64,000 nucleotides of DNA from Capitulum mitella (GCA_030062745.1 CP099842.1:21795822-21859821), one strand, 5' to 3'; positions 26,701-37,475 are shown, counted from the stretch's first letter. Numbers and translations are program-made. Notes: a model not told the origin generated them from the sequence alone.

Positions 26701-29700
26701 TGCGGTTGCCGCAGCCGCCAAAAAAAAAGACGCGGCATTCCGCGGCAGCAACTTTTCGCGCACGCGCGCCGTCTGCACCGTGGCGCCGCGCCGGCGACCA
26801 GGCGGCGGGAAACAGTTCGGCGGCCGGCCGCCAGGCGGCACCACCTGGCCCGGAGAGGAGCGATGCCGGCTATACCGGGGATACTGCGGCACGGTTCGCA
26901 GGTGCCGGGCGGCGTGTCCCCCGCGGCTGGCGAGCCGAGCAGAAGCCGCCCTGAAATAGTGCCCAAACCACCGCCGGCCTGGTCCGGCCCGCCAGCTGTG
27001 GGAAACAGGCCAGCTCCGGTCACGGCAAACGGGAGACCGGACGCCGCGTGACGCCCCACGACCGCTTTACCTGATGCCCACGACGAACGACTCCAGCGGA
27101 CGATCTTGGTCGGCGCGCCACCGGCGGAGGCGCTGGTTCACATATCACCATTGTACGTGCCGTTTATTGCGATATGTCGGCAACAAGCTTCTCTCCACTC
27201 GGCCAGCCTACTCCCAAACCGTCTATCACACGTATTGCATCGAGAAGGAGGACGGCTTCCTGCAGCCCTCCGTAACCTGCACCAGGACCTCTACTGAGAC
27301 AGAGCAGCGTTCCCATAGTAACAGAGCGTGTCGGCGGCGACTGTCGGCCCGGGGAGGGCGCCGCCCGGGCCGTGACCGTGTCGGGCCCGCCCGGCCCGCG
27401 GCCACCGACGGACGGACGGCGGCGCGGACAGACAGGGCGGCGCGGCGCAGGCGCTGGGCCCCGGCGGCTAGCGGGCGAGCCGCGGCGGCCGCGGCCGGCC
27501 GGCCGGCGGCGGCCGCGCGGCGCCGGAGCGACTGAAAAGGCGGCGCAGCGTCAGCAGGGCGCACGGCCGGCCGGCGCCGGGCGGCTACACTACCGGCCGA
27601 GACGGCGACAGAGAAAACGGCCAGACGCCATGCGACCAAACAAAGGTGATGCGGAGGGACAGCCAGAGTGCACAGAACGAGAGCGAGAGCACATCTAAAA
27701 GTGAAAGAAACAGAGGTGAACGGTGCTCGTCACGCGTCTAGAAGTGAAGCGGCGCGCCGGCAGCGGCGGGCGCGCGGCACGGCACGCCGCCTGCAGGCTG
27801 CCACCGCCCCGGATGCAACTACGGCGTTCCGCTGCCGGCCGGCCGGCCGCCCGGTCTGCGCCGCGGCCGGTGGTCCCGGGGACTCTGCTCTGCCGGCCGC
27901 GGCGGACTGGGCCCGGACGGCGCGGCCGGCACCAGGTCCGGGCCCGGTCCCACCGATCGACTCAGATCGGCACTACCTGACGGCCGTCACATCACGGCTC
28001 CCGGAGCAGTTCCCGATCCCGCCGGCGTGTCACATCAACAAACAACGCTATGAATCCGGAGCGCTCCGTACGGACGCCGCCAGCGATCGATTTTATCGCA
28101 GCATATAAATTTTGCTCGACACATCAAAACCGCCACGAGATACATGTTTCACTGCAAGCTAAGGGTACAAAAGAAAAACGCAGAGATCCTACTTTTTCGC
28201 TGGGGGCCTATCTCGCGACGTGCCAAAGGCTGAAATGTTCCGTCAAACGGGACCTTTCAACAGATACCGAATAGTCGTAAAACGCAAAATTCGTCTTTGG
28301 TAATTTTGCAACAATCTGCAATGGAATACCTCGAAAAGCCGATCTGTTACATAACGCGATGTCAGCAAAAACACCCACGTCAATAACGGTTTTCGTCATT
28401 GCAGACTATCTTCTCCGTGGCAAAGATTGCACACATCGCTCGAATCGCGTCGCACAGAGCACCAGACATTTTTGCCAGGATCCGGGTTCTGGTTCAGAGT
28501 TCCAGAATGAGTTCTGGGATAAGAGCTACGAGAACTTTCGTCGGGCTGGCCCAGCCTTGGCCTGACTTTCTCCGCAATCCGAGCACTCGCGCGCCGTCGG
28601 ACGTTTCGGAAACGTGCGGCCTTGCGGCTGGCGGCTGGCCGCAAGGCTTCCTGATCCCTCCCCGCCAGCACAGGGCACCGTGAGCCGATGCCGGTCAAAT
28701 GCACGCCCCTAGCGTCCTGTCAAGCCTCACCTTGCTCCACCCGTCAGCAGCCGCTACTGAGAACACCTACGGCCCAGGTGCCATCTGCTGTTCTGAGCAG
28801 CGCATTACCGAGAGCTCCCGCGTGCCACTGGGCCGAGCGTTACCTGGAGCTCCCACGTGCCACTGGGCCGAGCGTTACCAGGAGCCCCGCGTGCCATTGG
28901 GCCGGGCGTTACCTGGAGCCGTCGGAGCTGGAGTCGCCTGACTCGGAGTCGGAGCCGTCCGAGCCGAGCTCTTCGATCGGCCGCGTGCCCATCACCGTGT
29001 TCACGGGAAGGTACTTCAGGTCGCTGCTCGAGTATCTGGACAGCGGGCAAGGCGAGGTGAGAGACGACAGGACCAGTTTCTACATGTAGAGTAGTGACGA
29101 ACAAGCAAATCACATGACGTTTGAAAAGCTGATCGAAGGCACAGTGATCCTGAATGGTACGTGTACACAGTATCCGCAGTTGCCATCGCAGCAGCCGAAG
29201 CTGAGCCCCACCGTAAAAACACACGGCATTACGGCGCGAGACGTCGCGGCGTCCGCCAGACGTCCCTGCGATCGTACCTGCGGTAGTAGTCGGTGAACTG
29301 TCCGGGCAGAACGGCCACCGGGTAGTGTCCGACCCGGGGGCCGGTGGGCGCGGCCGGCCGCCGCCGCTGCGGGTAGTGCACCGTGAACGTCTGCAGGTCA
29401 AACGAGGCGCGTCGCTCCTCGCGCCGGTCCCGGTTCAGCTGGGCGTTCCAGGCGGCCGCCTGGCGCGCCGCCTGACGCACGAACGCCTGCAGTCGGTTCT
29501 TCTCCACCTCGGCAGGCGTGTAGCTCGCTGAAACGGACCGGCCCGGTGCGTCAAGGCGTCCGGCCTGGGCGACAGATTTCCCAGTCGGCCGTCCACGGTT
29601 TCAAGAGGCCTGCTTTGAACGGACTTCGTGACCCGCAGCAATGGCAACGTGATACGCAGGTGACCACATCAAATGTGTGTGGTTCAAAGAAGTGATCCAA

Positions 29701-31755
29701 CCTCAGCTTTCCAACGTCGCGGTCCGCTTACCTCAAAGAGCCAGGCAATGTCCCGCGCGTGCTACGGGCTAGACTTGACACAAAACTGCGGTACCGTAAA
29801 TACGAGCGAGAAGGCACGAGCAGATGCAGCACAGACCCGCGAGAACACAAGTCAGGCTGCAATGACGGCTCCTCTCTGACCCCGTGCGGCACTCACCCTG
29901 GGTCTTCTGCACCTCGAGCATCTTGCGCTCGTCCAGCAGGCGGCGGAACTCCTCGTACTTGTCCGGGAAGTCCTGGAAGAGCACGTCCATGACGTCGGCG
30001 CTGCGAAGCGCCGTCAGGCCGAGCTCGGCCTGCACGCCCGAGACGACCCGCTGCTCCAGCAGGAACGTGCGCTCCTCCGCCTCCACGGCGCGCCGCGACA
30101 GATCTGCCGGCCACAGAGCAGCCAATCAGAACCCGGCGGGACCCGCCGTCCACAGGGCAGCCAATCACAGCCCGGCGGGGGCTGGCCAGGCTCCAGATTC
30201 CAGGCAGATAGCCCTTCTACCACCACCGTCACCAGAGACGGCACTTTTGTTCCTACAGCCGCGGCTCGCCCGTATACCAGCCTGCTGCAGCTCACAGGCA
30301 ACAGCCTGCCACCAACGCTGAAGGGCGGACTCCTTACGACCACAGTATCCACGTCCGCCACCCACGGCCAGACACCCCGCGTGCCGGACAGGGCGCAACA
30401 CCGCCCACGCGGGCCCCGGCGACCGACGCAACCCAGGTCTGGTGTGACGATCCCTCCGTCGCAAGACAGCCAGGAGTCCTACCGCCGCAGCGTGTAACGC
30501 TCTGCACCACTGACCCGGGTAACGGCGCCGGAAGGAGACCAGGTCCAGGTAAGAGGAGACCTGCTCCTGCAGCATGTAGAGCTCAGCGCATGGGTCGTCC
30601 CGGGGCCAGCGGTACTCGAACAGCTGGTTGGCCGAGAGCGGCTGCTGGCTGAAAAACGGACCGCACCCGTCAGTGGGTGCGCACACAAGAGACAGACAAG
30701 ACGGGCGGGCCAAGTGGTTGGTTACTGGGGCTTAGGGGCGCACCGACTTCAAGGTCATTCGGCGCCCAAGGGCCAAGTGGCCAACGAAGTTACGGTGGTG
30801 AAAGGCGGGGGGCGAAATTGTCAAAAAATGGGATGGTGTGGAAAGATCGGGCAATTTCGATGCTGAAAACGGGGCATGAACGTCTGTCGGCACCCATTCC
30901 GAATAAACAGAATGGCCGGCCCAATAGCAGCGGGCGTACCCGAACGCAAGGCGGCAACACACAGGAAGAACGATGGCCACAGGTAAAACGGTTGTCCTAC
31001 AGACCGTGCCGTGTACATAAACCTAATATAAGAGGTTTCATGGAAAAGTGCTGGCTTTCGTTCTGAGCTTTCTACTCAGATGTGGAAAATTAAAAAGAAA
31101 TGTGGTATGTCGAACCAATACAGCATTTTTCAGAAAACCACGTCCATTACAAACAAATTTTGCGAGAGTACGCATGCATGAAATGACCTATCAGCCGTCT
31201 ACACTTGTTCCTCTTAACGGTCGTAAAAACTTTACCTATGGCATGCCAAATTTTATGCTCCCACACTAAGAATAAAGTTTTAGCTGCTCAGCGCGGATCG
31301 CCCTGAACAGAAATGCTGTTTACGAACATTTGGCCAAGGACTGCCCATGACAACTCCAAGCGAAACTAGAACGACATGTACATCCGCTGTCTCCTTGGTT
31401 ACTGCACCCAAAGAGACAATAAATGCGCCTTAGGCCGCTTCTCAGCCAAGCAGGAACGGCGATACCGACCTGCTGAGATCGAATATTTCGCTGCGTGCTT
31501 TGCGGGTGCCGCCGGCCGACCGGACGCTGCTCTGCGAGTCCTCGTCGACCGGCAGCGGCGGACGGGCGACGGCCGGCGGCGCTGGCGGCGATGGTGGCCG
31601 CGGCGGCGGCTCCTCGGACGACGGCGCTGCCCGTCCGGCCGCCGCTGGAGGCGGGGCAGGCTCCGCCGCCGGCGGGGACGCTTCCGGCTCCGGCTCAGGC
31701 TCCGGGTCCGCCACCGGCGGAGACGGCTCCGGCTCCGGCTCCGGCTCTCGTTCTG

Positions 31756-31786
<31 letters not shown>

Positions 31787-31895
31787 CTCCGGCTCCGGCT
31801 CCGGCTCCGCCGCGGGCACGAGCTCCACAGCGGGCGGTGGGGACGGCTCAGGTCCCTCCAGCCCCATCGGCTCCTCCGGCTCGACGGGCGGCGGA

Positions 31896-31948
<53 letters not shown>

Positions 31949-34900
31949 CGGCGGTGGAGGCTGCGCGTCCTCGGCGTCCATCATGGCGTTGTCGTCGGCA
32001 GGCGGCAGCGGCGGCACCGCCGTCGGTTCCGGCCGCCCACCGCGCCTCTTCCGCTTCTTCTCCCGCTCCGGCGGCTCCGGCGGCGGCGGCTGCGCGACCT
32101 TAGGTTTGGGTCCCGGGATCTTGGCGGGAGTGCCGTCTGCAATGGAGCAAAAGACAATGTGGCATTTGAACAGGTTTTCTGCTCAACGCCATATGATGAT
32201 GGCAAATTATGCATCACTGACCGATCTTCACATCGTGCTGTCTAGTATCTAGCGCGTACCGCTCCAAGTGAACTTACCATGGCAGAGTTTGTGGCAAAAA
32301 TGCATCATGCATCACAAAAAAACGTGACAAAGACTCACCTTTCTTCAGCCGGATTTTCTTAATGGGCGGCAGTTCGCCGGTGGCGTCGTTGGAGTCGGTC
32401 GACACCTGCCATACGCTGGCCTCCGGCTTGTCGTCCGGCTCGGCGGCCGGCTCCACCTTCGGCACAACCGGCACCGGCGGGGACGGCTCGGCCACCGGCG
32501 GCGCGTCCGGCGGCGGCCTCTTCCGCTTCCTGCCCGGCTTCCCCTTGACCGGTGGCACCGGCGGGGGCGCGGCCTCCGGTGGCTTCTCCCTGGACGCAGC
32601 GGCAGCGCGCGCCTTGGCCGCTGCCTCCTCCTTGCGGGACGAGCGGGCTGGCCTCTCCTCACTGGCCGGCGCAGAGCGTACGCGCTCCTCGGCCAGCCGG
32701 GCCTTGGCGTGCTGCACGCGCCGTTGCTCCATCTCCTGCCGTTCGTCCTCGGACAGCTTCTTCTTGCGCGGCCGACCGCTCTTCCGGACCGGGTCGGCCG
32801 ACGGTTTGGGCGCCGGCGGAGCAGCAGAGGCCGCGGCCGCAGCCGGGGCTGAGGCCGGGGCTGGGGCTGGAGCTGGAGCTGGAGCTGGAGCTCGAACTGG
32901 TGCCGGGACTGATGCTGCCGTCGGCACAGGCTCCCCCGGCCGCGGGTGTTTGCGCGGCCGGCCGCGCTTTCGCTTCACGGGCACGGCGGCGGCGTCCGGC
33001 ACCGACGCGTCCGAGACGACGGGCGTGGCGTCCGAGCTGGCCGGCGTGGTGTCGCCGCCGGTCGGAGCCCCGTCCCCCACCGACGTCTCGCCCTCGGCCG
33101 CCGCCGGCGCCGACGCCGCCCCGCCCGTCGGAGCGGCGGCGGCGGCGTCCGCGGCGCGGCCGTCGCCGGCCGCAGGCGCGTCCATCACCACCCGGCTGAG
33201 CCGCACCACCGCCTCGGGTGCCGTCTCTTGCAGGAAGGCGTCGATGGCGGCGATGCCCTCGCTGTCGCGTGACGTCTGCCGCCGCGCCCGGCCGACGGCC
33301 GCCTCCTCCTGCGCGCCGCCGCGACGCGGCGAGCGAGCCGACTCCGACCGGGGCGACCGGGGCGACTTGGACGGATCGGAGCGAGGCGAGCGGGCTGACT
33401 CGCGCCGCGGCGAGCGGCCCGCCTCGGCGGCCGGCCGGCCGGCGGTGCGAGGCGGCTCGGCCGGCGCCAGGTCGCGCGGCGAGTGGCGCCGCGGCCGGCC
33501 GGCCGACTCGGCGCGCGCCGCCGCCGGAGACCGCGAGCCGGCCTCGGCCGCCGCGGCCGCTGCGTCCGGCGGCGGCATCTCGTCACGGACCTCGGTGGCC
33601 GTCGCCGGCTCCTGGTCGCCCTCGGCAGCGGCCCGCGCTGGCGCCGGCGCCGGAGACGGGCTCGACCCGGCCGCCGGTTGGTCAGGGGGCCGCGCAGCCG
33701 CGCAGGGAGCCTGGTCCGCCGCGTCGGCCGCCTTCGTGTCTGCAGTGGGCGCTGGGGCACCAACCGACGTAGCTTCGCTGTCGGGATCGTCACGGGTGTC
33801 GCCAGAGGTTACGGGAGTTTCATCGGCCTCGCTGACACGTGCCGACTGCTTCGAGACGTCTTGGGGAGCCGACGTCGACAGCGTTATATCACCCCCGCCG
33901 CAGCTTTTCTCCCCAGCGATGAGGCTGACCAGACGCTCCGACCCAGAGACCGGGTTCTCCTCTTTCGCCCACTCCGACGGAGCGCCAGAGGACTTCTCGC
34001 CCCTGTCACCCGCCGCAGAGTCATTGGAGAGCTGCGCCGATGACGGCTGTTCCGGTTCCGAAGGCAGTTTGGCCTTCATCTCCGAGGAGGACTCGGCCGG
34101 TGGCTTCTTCAATCGCTCAGCGGATTCCTGAGAGGAAGCCGCAGCGGGCGTCCCTCCCGGCGTCTCGGCCTGGGTCTTGACGGCCGACTCGGGCGCCGGC
34201 ACGGCCTCCTCGCCGGCATCAGCCGGCGCTCTGAAGCAGTGCTGGTCGGACGCCTCGACAGATGGCTCTGCGGGCGGCTGGACGGACGGCCCGCCGGGCG
34301 GGGGCGGGGGCAGGGCCGGGGCCGGGGCGGCGTCCACAGGCGGTACGTCCGGCGCCTCTCCCGCCCCGGGCGGAGAGCCGGACGCCTCAGCGTCCCCCGA
34401 ACTCTGGCACGTGCCCAGTTGCTCGCCGCCCAGCCCGGCGAAGTCGCCCGAGCTGACGGCGCCGCCGTAGCCGTTCAGCGAGTCGTCCGCGTTGTCGTGC
34501 GAGTCGATCCGCGAGTCGGCGTTCTCCAGCGAGTCGAGGCGCGAGTCGGTGTTGTCCACAGAGTCGGTGCCGTGCGAGTCGATGCGCGAGTCCTCGTCGA
34601 GGCAGTCCAGCACCGGCCGGGGCGCCAGGTCGTCGTTGATGTGCGAGTCGATGCGCGAGTCGGTGTTGGAGTCGTCGGCGGCGTTGGAGACGAGCACGTC
34701 GCTGCTGCCGCTGACGGCCGGCTCGGGCCGCGGCGGCGCGCGCGACGTTTCCTCCTGGTCCCCGGGCCCCGCCGCCACCGCCTCCGAGCTCTGCTGCTCG
34801 CTCAGTTTGCGCGCCTCGGCCGGCGGCCGGCGGCCGGACGACGGCCCGGCCACGGCGGTCGCCGGCGAGCCGGGCGAGCTCGCGGAGCCCGGCGAGGCGG

Positions 34901-35990
34901 GGGAGGCCGGCCGGGCGGCCGCCGCCGGCGCAGTCCCGCCGGCGTCCGGGCTCAGCTCGGCACGCTCCTCCACGACGCTGGTCGAGATGCCGGCCTCCTC
35001 CGAGTCCTGGCGGCGGGAGGCCGGCGGCGGCACCGTCTCGCTGGTCGAGATCTCCTCGTCGAGGCGCGGCGCCTTGCCGGCCGACGAGGCGCAGTCGTCC
35101 GAGTCGTCCGAGTCGGAGTAGTCGGGCACCAGCGCCGGCCGCTTGCGGCCGGTGCTGCTGCTGGCCGGCCCCTCGTCGCGCGGCCCGGCCGCCGTCCGGC
35201 TGAACGTGGAGTCGGCGCCGCCGGCGTGGCCCGGCGAGCGGCTCTCCTTGCGCACCGAGCTGACGTCGGCGCCCTGCGAGTCGGCGCCGACCGGGCTGCG
35301 CGCGCTGCCGCGGCCCGCCGAGCCGGACACCTCCTGGTGCTGCGGCGTGGGCGCCAGCAGCGGCGAGAGGCGCGACGAGCCGGAGATCTCGCCGTGCTGC
35401 GCGGTGGCGGCCGGCGTCCAGCGCGGCCGCGCCACGCCCGAGCTGGAGACGGCCGCCTGCTGGTCGCCGTTGGGCCGCCGCGGCGTCGGCCGGCAGTCGG
35501 CGCTCGACTCGGGCTGGTCGGGCGGCGGCCGGGGCCGCGGTCGCGGCGCCGGCGGCGGCGCGCCGGCCGCCGGCGCGTCGCTACCCGCCACTTCCAGCGC
35601 TTCAGCTTCCGAGTCGTGCCGGATGCGGCCGCTCGGCGACGAGCCGACCCGCGCACCCTCGTCCGGCTCGCAGGCGTCGCAGCTGCGGCGCGACTGGCTC
35701 GACGACGGCTCGGCCGACCCGGCGGCGTCGGCCAGCCGGCGCGCCGCCGCCGCGCCGCCGGCGTCCGACGAGCTGGCGGCGGCGGCACCGCGCGCCGGTG
35801 CCGCCTGCGGACGGCGCGGCGGCGAGTCGGCCTGCGCCTCCGAGTCGGGCTCGGGCGGCGGCGAGCGACGGCCGCCGGCGTGCTGATCGCTGGACTCGGG
35901 CAGCTCGGGGGACGGCCGGCGGCGGCGCGCCGGGCTGAGGCCGCGCCGCGGCTCCGTCGATGTGATGGTCGAGTCGGGCTGGTCCGACAT
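23551..35990 (-). CDS. PHF10: SAYP/PHF10 (e(y)3)-type PHD-finger subunit of PBAF/PBAP chromatin remodeller, 3' end missing
   Basis: Nine coding exons were assembled from GT-AG sites with compatible phases: 35990-32339, 32136-31470, 30648-30515, 30103-29897, 29527-29278, 29035-28913, 25500-25360, 24212-24051 and 23701-23551. They total 5,487 nt, or 1,829 codons without a stop. The order is a disordered Ser/Pro/Ala-rich N-terminus with three AT-hooks, a proline and Glu-Pro tract, the SAY domain (about 1440-1680), then PHD1 (1708-1755) and PHD2 (1758-1800) with all C4HC3 ligands present. Known members are signature subunits of PBAF/PBAP SWI/SNF complexes that bind chromatin in the nucleus; Drosophila SAYP also links to TFIID. 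The last exon ends in phase 0 at a GTACGC donor, so at least one more 3' exon is needed and I could not find it. The family call is firm. The length resembles insect SAYP rather than vertebrate PHF10. Splice sites are inferred without transcripts. Confidence 0.9.
24051..24212 (-). CDS. PHF10: SAYP/PHF10 coding exon 8: rest of PHD1 and start of PHD2
   Basis: The exon is 162 nt (1 + 53 codons + 2), with a GGCCAG acceptor and GTGAGC donor. PHD1 ligands C1726, H1731, C1734, C1752 and C1755 fall in CDSSGHPQC and [11 protein letters not shown]2 ligands C1758, C1761, C1773 and C1776 fall in CMTCG and [10 protein letters not shown]. It closely matches PHF10 YPWQCMECKTCIICG and MMFCDMCDRG. Confidence 0.93.
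24236..24476. repeat. 40-bp minisatellite in SAYP/PHF10 intron
   Basis: About six copies of a unit containing CCGACCCAGGTCA and GCAGCGGTCACCGCGGGTCA. It begins about 20 bp from the acceptor of coding exon 8 and ends beside the family B transposon. Confidence 0.9.
24484..25000. mobile_element. hAT-like non-autonomous element, family B, in SAYP/PHF10 intron
   Basis: Perfect 10-bp terminal inverted repeats TAGAGCTGAA and TTCAGCTCTA bound 517 bp. Seven or so GGATTC hexamers follow the left end. The interior matches the element at 37476. The flanking 8 bp do not clearly match, so the duplication may have decayed or the insertion may have been rearranged with the neighbouring minisatellite. Confidence 0.75.
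25360..25500 (-). CDS. PHF10: SAYP/PHF10 coding exon 7: Ser/Glu linker and first half of PHD1
   Basis: The exon is 141 nt (1 + 46 codons + 2), with a CCGCCAG acceptor and GTAGGC donor. A Ser/Gln/Glu-rich linker precedes PHD1 ligands C1708, C1711 and C1723 in [18 protein letters not shown]. The human counterpart has CGICLKG and LIHCSQC. The short spacing between the ligand pairs is tighter than in human PHF10. Confidence 0.88.
25501..28802. other. PHF10: SAYP/PHF10 intron between coding exons 6 and 7
   Basis: This is most of a 3.4-kb intron. It has a very GC-rich block at 26.5-28.0 kb and AT-richer flanks. I see no further exon or mobile element in it. Confidence 0.6.
28803..28912 (-). repeat. 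PHF10: 35-bp tandem repeat containing duplicated splice donor
   Basis: Three copies of a unit of 34-35 bp lie immediately 3' of SAYP/PHF10 coding exon 6. On the minus strand each begins GTAACG or GTAATG preceded by CCAG, CCTG or CTCG. The array therefore repeats the exon 6 donor. Confidence 0.85.
28913..29035 (-). CDS. PHF10: SAYP/PHF10 coding exon 6: end of SAY domain plus acidic Ser tract
   Basis: The exon is 123 nt (1 + 40 codons + 2), with a CTGTCCAG acceptor and GTAACG donor. It encodes [16 protein letters not shown], corresponding to the ELRYLPLNT motif of PHF10, followed by an acidic serine-rich stretch. The donor lies at the edge of a 35-bp tandem array that repeats a near-identical donor (see findings), so alternative 5' splice sites are possible here. 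Confidence 0.87.
29278..29527 (-). CDS. PHF10: SAYP/PHF10 coding exon 5: SAY domain
   Basis: The exon is 250 nt (2 + 82 codons + 2), with a GTTTCAG acceptor and GTACGA donor. It encodes an Arg/Ala-rich helical segment beginning [15 protein letters not shown] and ending [14 protein letters not shown]. The ending matches the PHF10 segment containing PVALIPGQYQDYYKRY. The split arginine codon (AG|A) is completed in the next exon. Confidence 0.9.
29897..30103 (-). CDS. PHF10: SAYP/PHF10 coding exon 4: SAY domain middle
   Basis: The exon is 207 nt (2 + 68 codons + 1), with a GGCAG acceptor and GTGAGT donor. It encodes the segment running from [15 protein letters not shown] through [13 protein letters not shown] to [12 protein letters not shown]. 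It matches the PHF10 motifs [17 protein letters not shown] and DKYEEYR. The phase joins exon 3 at the conserved YPD. Confidence 0.9.
30515..30648 (-). CDS. PHF10: SAYP/PHF10 coding exon 3: start of SAY domain
   Basis: The exon has a TTTTTCAG acceptor and a GTCAGT donor, and is 134 nt (1 + 44 codons + 1). The peptide contains [21 protein letters not shown] and SFRRRYP. These align with the human PHF10 segment containing YEYQWP, QYMIQEQISEYL and SFKRKYPDL. This is one of the strongest homology signals in the window. A 52-bp retroposon sits only about 70 bp upstream of the acceptor. Confidence 0.9.
30718..30769 (-). mobile_element. Ultrashort retroposon (52 bp, SINE tail domain)
   Basis: The element is flanked by perfect 11-bp duplications GGGCCAAGTGG (30707-30717 and 30770-30780). 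On the minus strand it opens TTGGGCGCCGAATGACC, folds into a GGGCGC/GCGCCC hairpin and ends CAGTAACCAA. It corresponds to the 3' hairpin-tail domain of the SINE at 54242. It sits in the SAYP/PHF10 intron between coding exons 2 and 3, close to the acceptor. Confidence 0.8.
31470..32136 (-). CDS. PHF10: SAYP/PHF10 coding exon 2: basic patch, 25-proline run, Glu-Pro repeats
   Basis: The exon starts after a TTGCAG acceptor, completing the GAC codon begun in exon 1, and ends at a GTCGGT donor leaving AG. It encodes 221 whole codons: a basic segment (REKKRKRR), an uninterrupted run of 25 prolines (31886-31960, encoded by GGC-type repeats on the plus strand), then a long (EP)n tract. The end (IFDLS) joins directly to the conserved start of the SAY domain. 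The homopolymer is probably variable in length between individuals. Confidence 0.85.
32339..35990 (-). CDS. PHF10: SAYP/PHF10 coding exon 1: long disordered N-terminus with AT-hooks
   Basis: This exon encodes 1,217 residues plus one base and ends at a GTGAGT donor. The start is the ATG at 35990-35988. An in-frame ATG at 36014 lies upstream of a good acceptor (exon begins at 36002), so it would be intronic. The sequence is rich in Ser, Pro, Ala, Glu and Arg, with many Ser-Pro sites and RS-like SPRR/SPRS motifs near residue 900. The motif DSRIDSH and variants recurs four to five times at about residues 437-497. Three AT-hook-like motifs lie near residue 1003 (KRGRPRK), 1067 (SGRPRKKK) and 1147 (KPGRKRKR); these would bind the minor groove of AT-rich DNA. 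High GC makes long shadow reading frames of about 600 codons on the other strand. Confidence 0.88.
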
Positions 35991-37475
35991 CGCCACTCCC
36001 TCCTGCGCACGCACAGACGCGGCTCCGTCAGCACGTCAAACGTGGATTTGAACCAGTGAAAACGTTTGAAACATGACTAGGGTCAAATATTTTCGCAACG
36101 TAAATGAAGAATAGACGTGGCTCGCCTTGCGGCACTGGTGGTGCTCAAAACTTTGTTTTCTTAATCAAGCAAAACCATTGCGGAAATGGCAGTTCTCCAA
36201 CGTCTCCTTTGCAGACTCAAAAAAGTGCACATATATGTTGCTGTGTGATCGAATGTAGTTTGAGTTTGCTAAGGCATGGAAAAAATACAAAAAAAGTATG
36301 ACCCTAAAGCATCCAGAGAAACTTCATGGCAGTCCAGTGCCTTTTAATCTCTTAGCTGTTTTTATCTTCTTTTGGCAAACCCCCCATTTTCCATTTGGTG
36401 ATTTTCATGTTCACATATTTTAGTCTGATGACCCAAAATACTGAGGAAACAAATTTCATGACTGGCTGCTTTCCTTGGAAGGTATCTGACGTTCACGTGT
36501 GCCAGCACTGGCCATGTCATTGTAAAAAGCTTCAATCTTTCTCTCGTTCTCCCCTGATGTTTTGCCCCCCCCCCCAAAAAAAAAAACTGACGCTTACGTA
36601 AAACACGTTCAAACGCTTTTACGCATCATTCACCTGTCACCTGGAGTAAGTGCCTATTCGTCGAACATGGGGATGCACGTACACCCTCATAATAAAGAAG
36701 AATTTAGGTTAAGTCTATGGCGTTGCATGGAAGGAAAAGACTTCAAAATGGCATTTGCATCCACATGAATTTTTGGAACGTTCTGACCTTGTCTTCAATA
36801 GCTTCACTGTCACTATCTCCACATGGAATTTCAGCATCCACCTTTATTACGCCGATTCAAGTGCCTCTTTGTCGAAAAGTTTTCTGAAATATTCTCGTTG
36901 TCACTCTCCTGGTCACATTGGCCAGCAGCTGGCGATGACAATATATCGACCTCTCGCACTTGTTCCAGTTCGGCCCTTTCTGTGTCTCTAGCAGACTTAA
37001 CAGCACGGCAATATACGTCATCGCCTGCAAAACGTCCCGTCTATCCCTGTACTAAGTAAAGGCCGTATATGTTCGTCACGCATTGCGTAATTTAATCCTC
37101 TTAGGCCAAGACTGAGTTCGCTGCGTCGACGCCGTCATTTGTAGTCTGTTTTGCCACCTGGCAAATGATCCCCACGTCGTCATCAAACCGGTGGTCTTCC
37201 TTCCCGAACGTAAAACCAATGCGCAGAATCGCCAGCTATTTTCCACCCACAGTCCAGTGCGCACATGGATTCGACATGTATGATAACATCCAAATAACAG
37301 GCCTATGGCTAGGAAGATTTTGCCATCCAAGAAACGCATTGAAGATCGGGACATTTTGCCTCCTCCCCTCCCTGCCTATTCCCTTCATGTAGCTCCAATC
37401 TGCACACGATTTAATACTGTAGTTCAAAGTTTCAGGAAAACCTACATGTCTGTCCAAAACAAGACAACTGGCAAT

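Noticed and set aside
35988-36014. Upstream in-frame ATG at 36014 as the SAYP/PHF10 start
   Set aside because: A good acceptor (TGCGTGCGCAG) lies between it and the ATG at 35990, so the upstream codon is most likely intronic.
34239-36059. 606-codon plus-strand open frame opposite SAYP/PHF10 exon 1, and a 589-codon frame at 32362-34131
   Set aside because: Both are GC-driven shadows of the minus-strand exon. The peptides are Arg/Gly/Ala-rich with no domain, and the minus strand has splice-consistent homology.
36035-36060. tRNA-like B box GGTTCAAATCC on the minus strand
   Set aside because: No A box or acceptor stem at the right distance.
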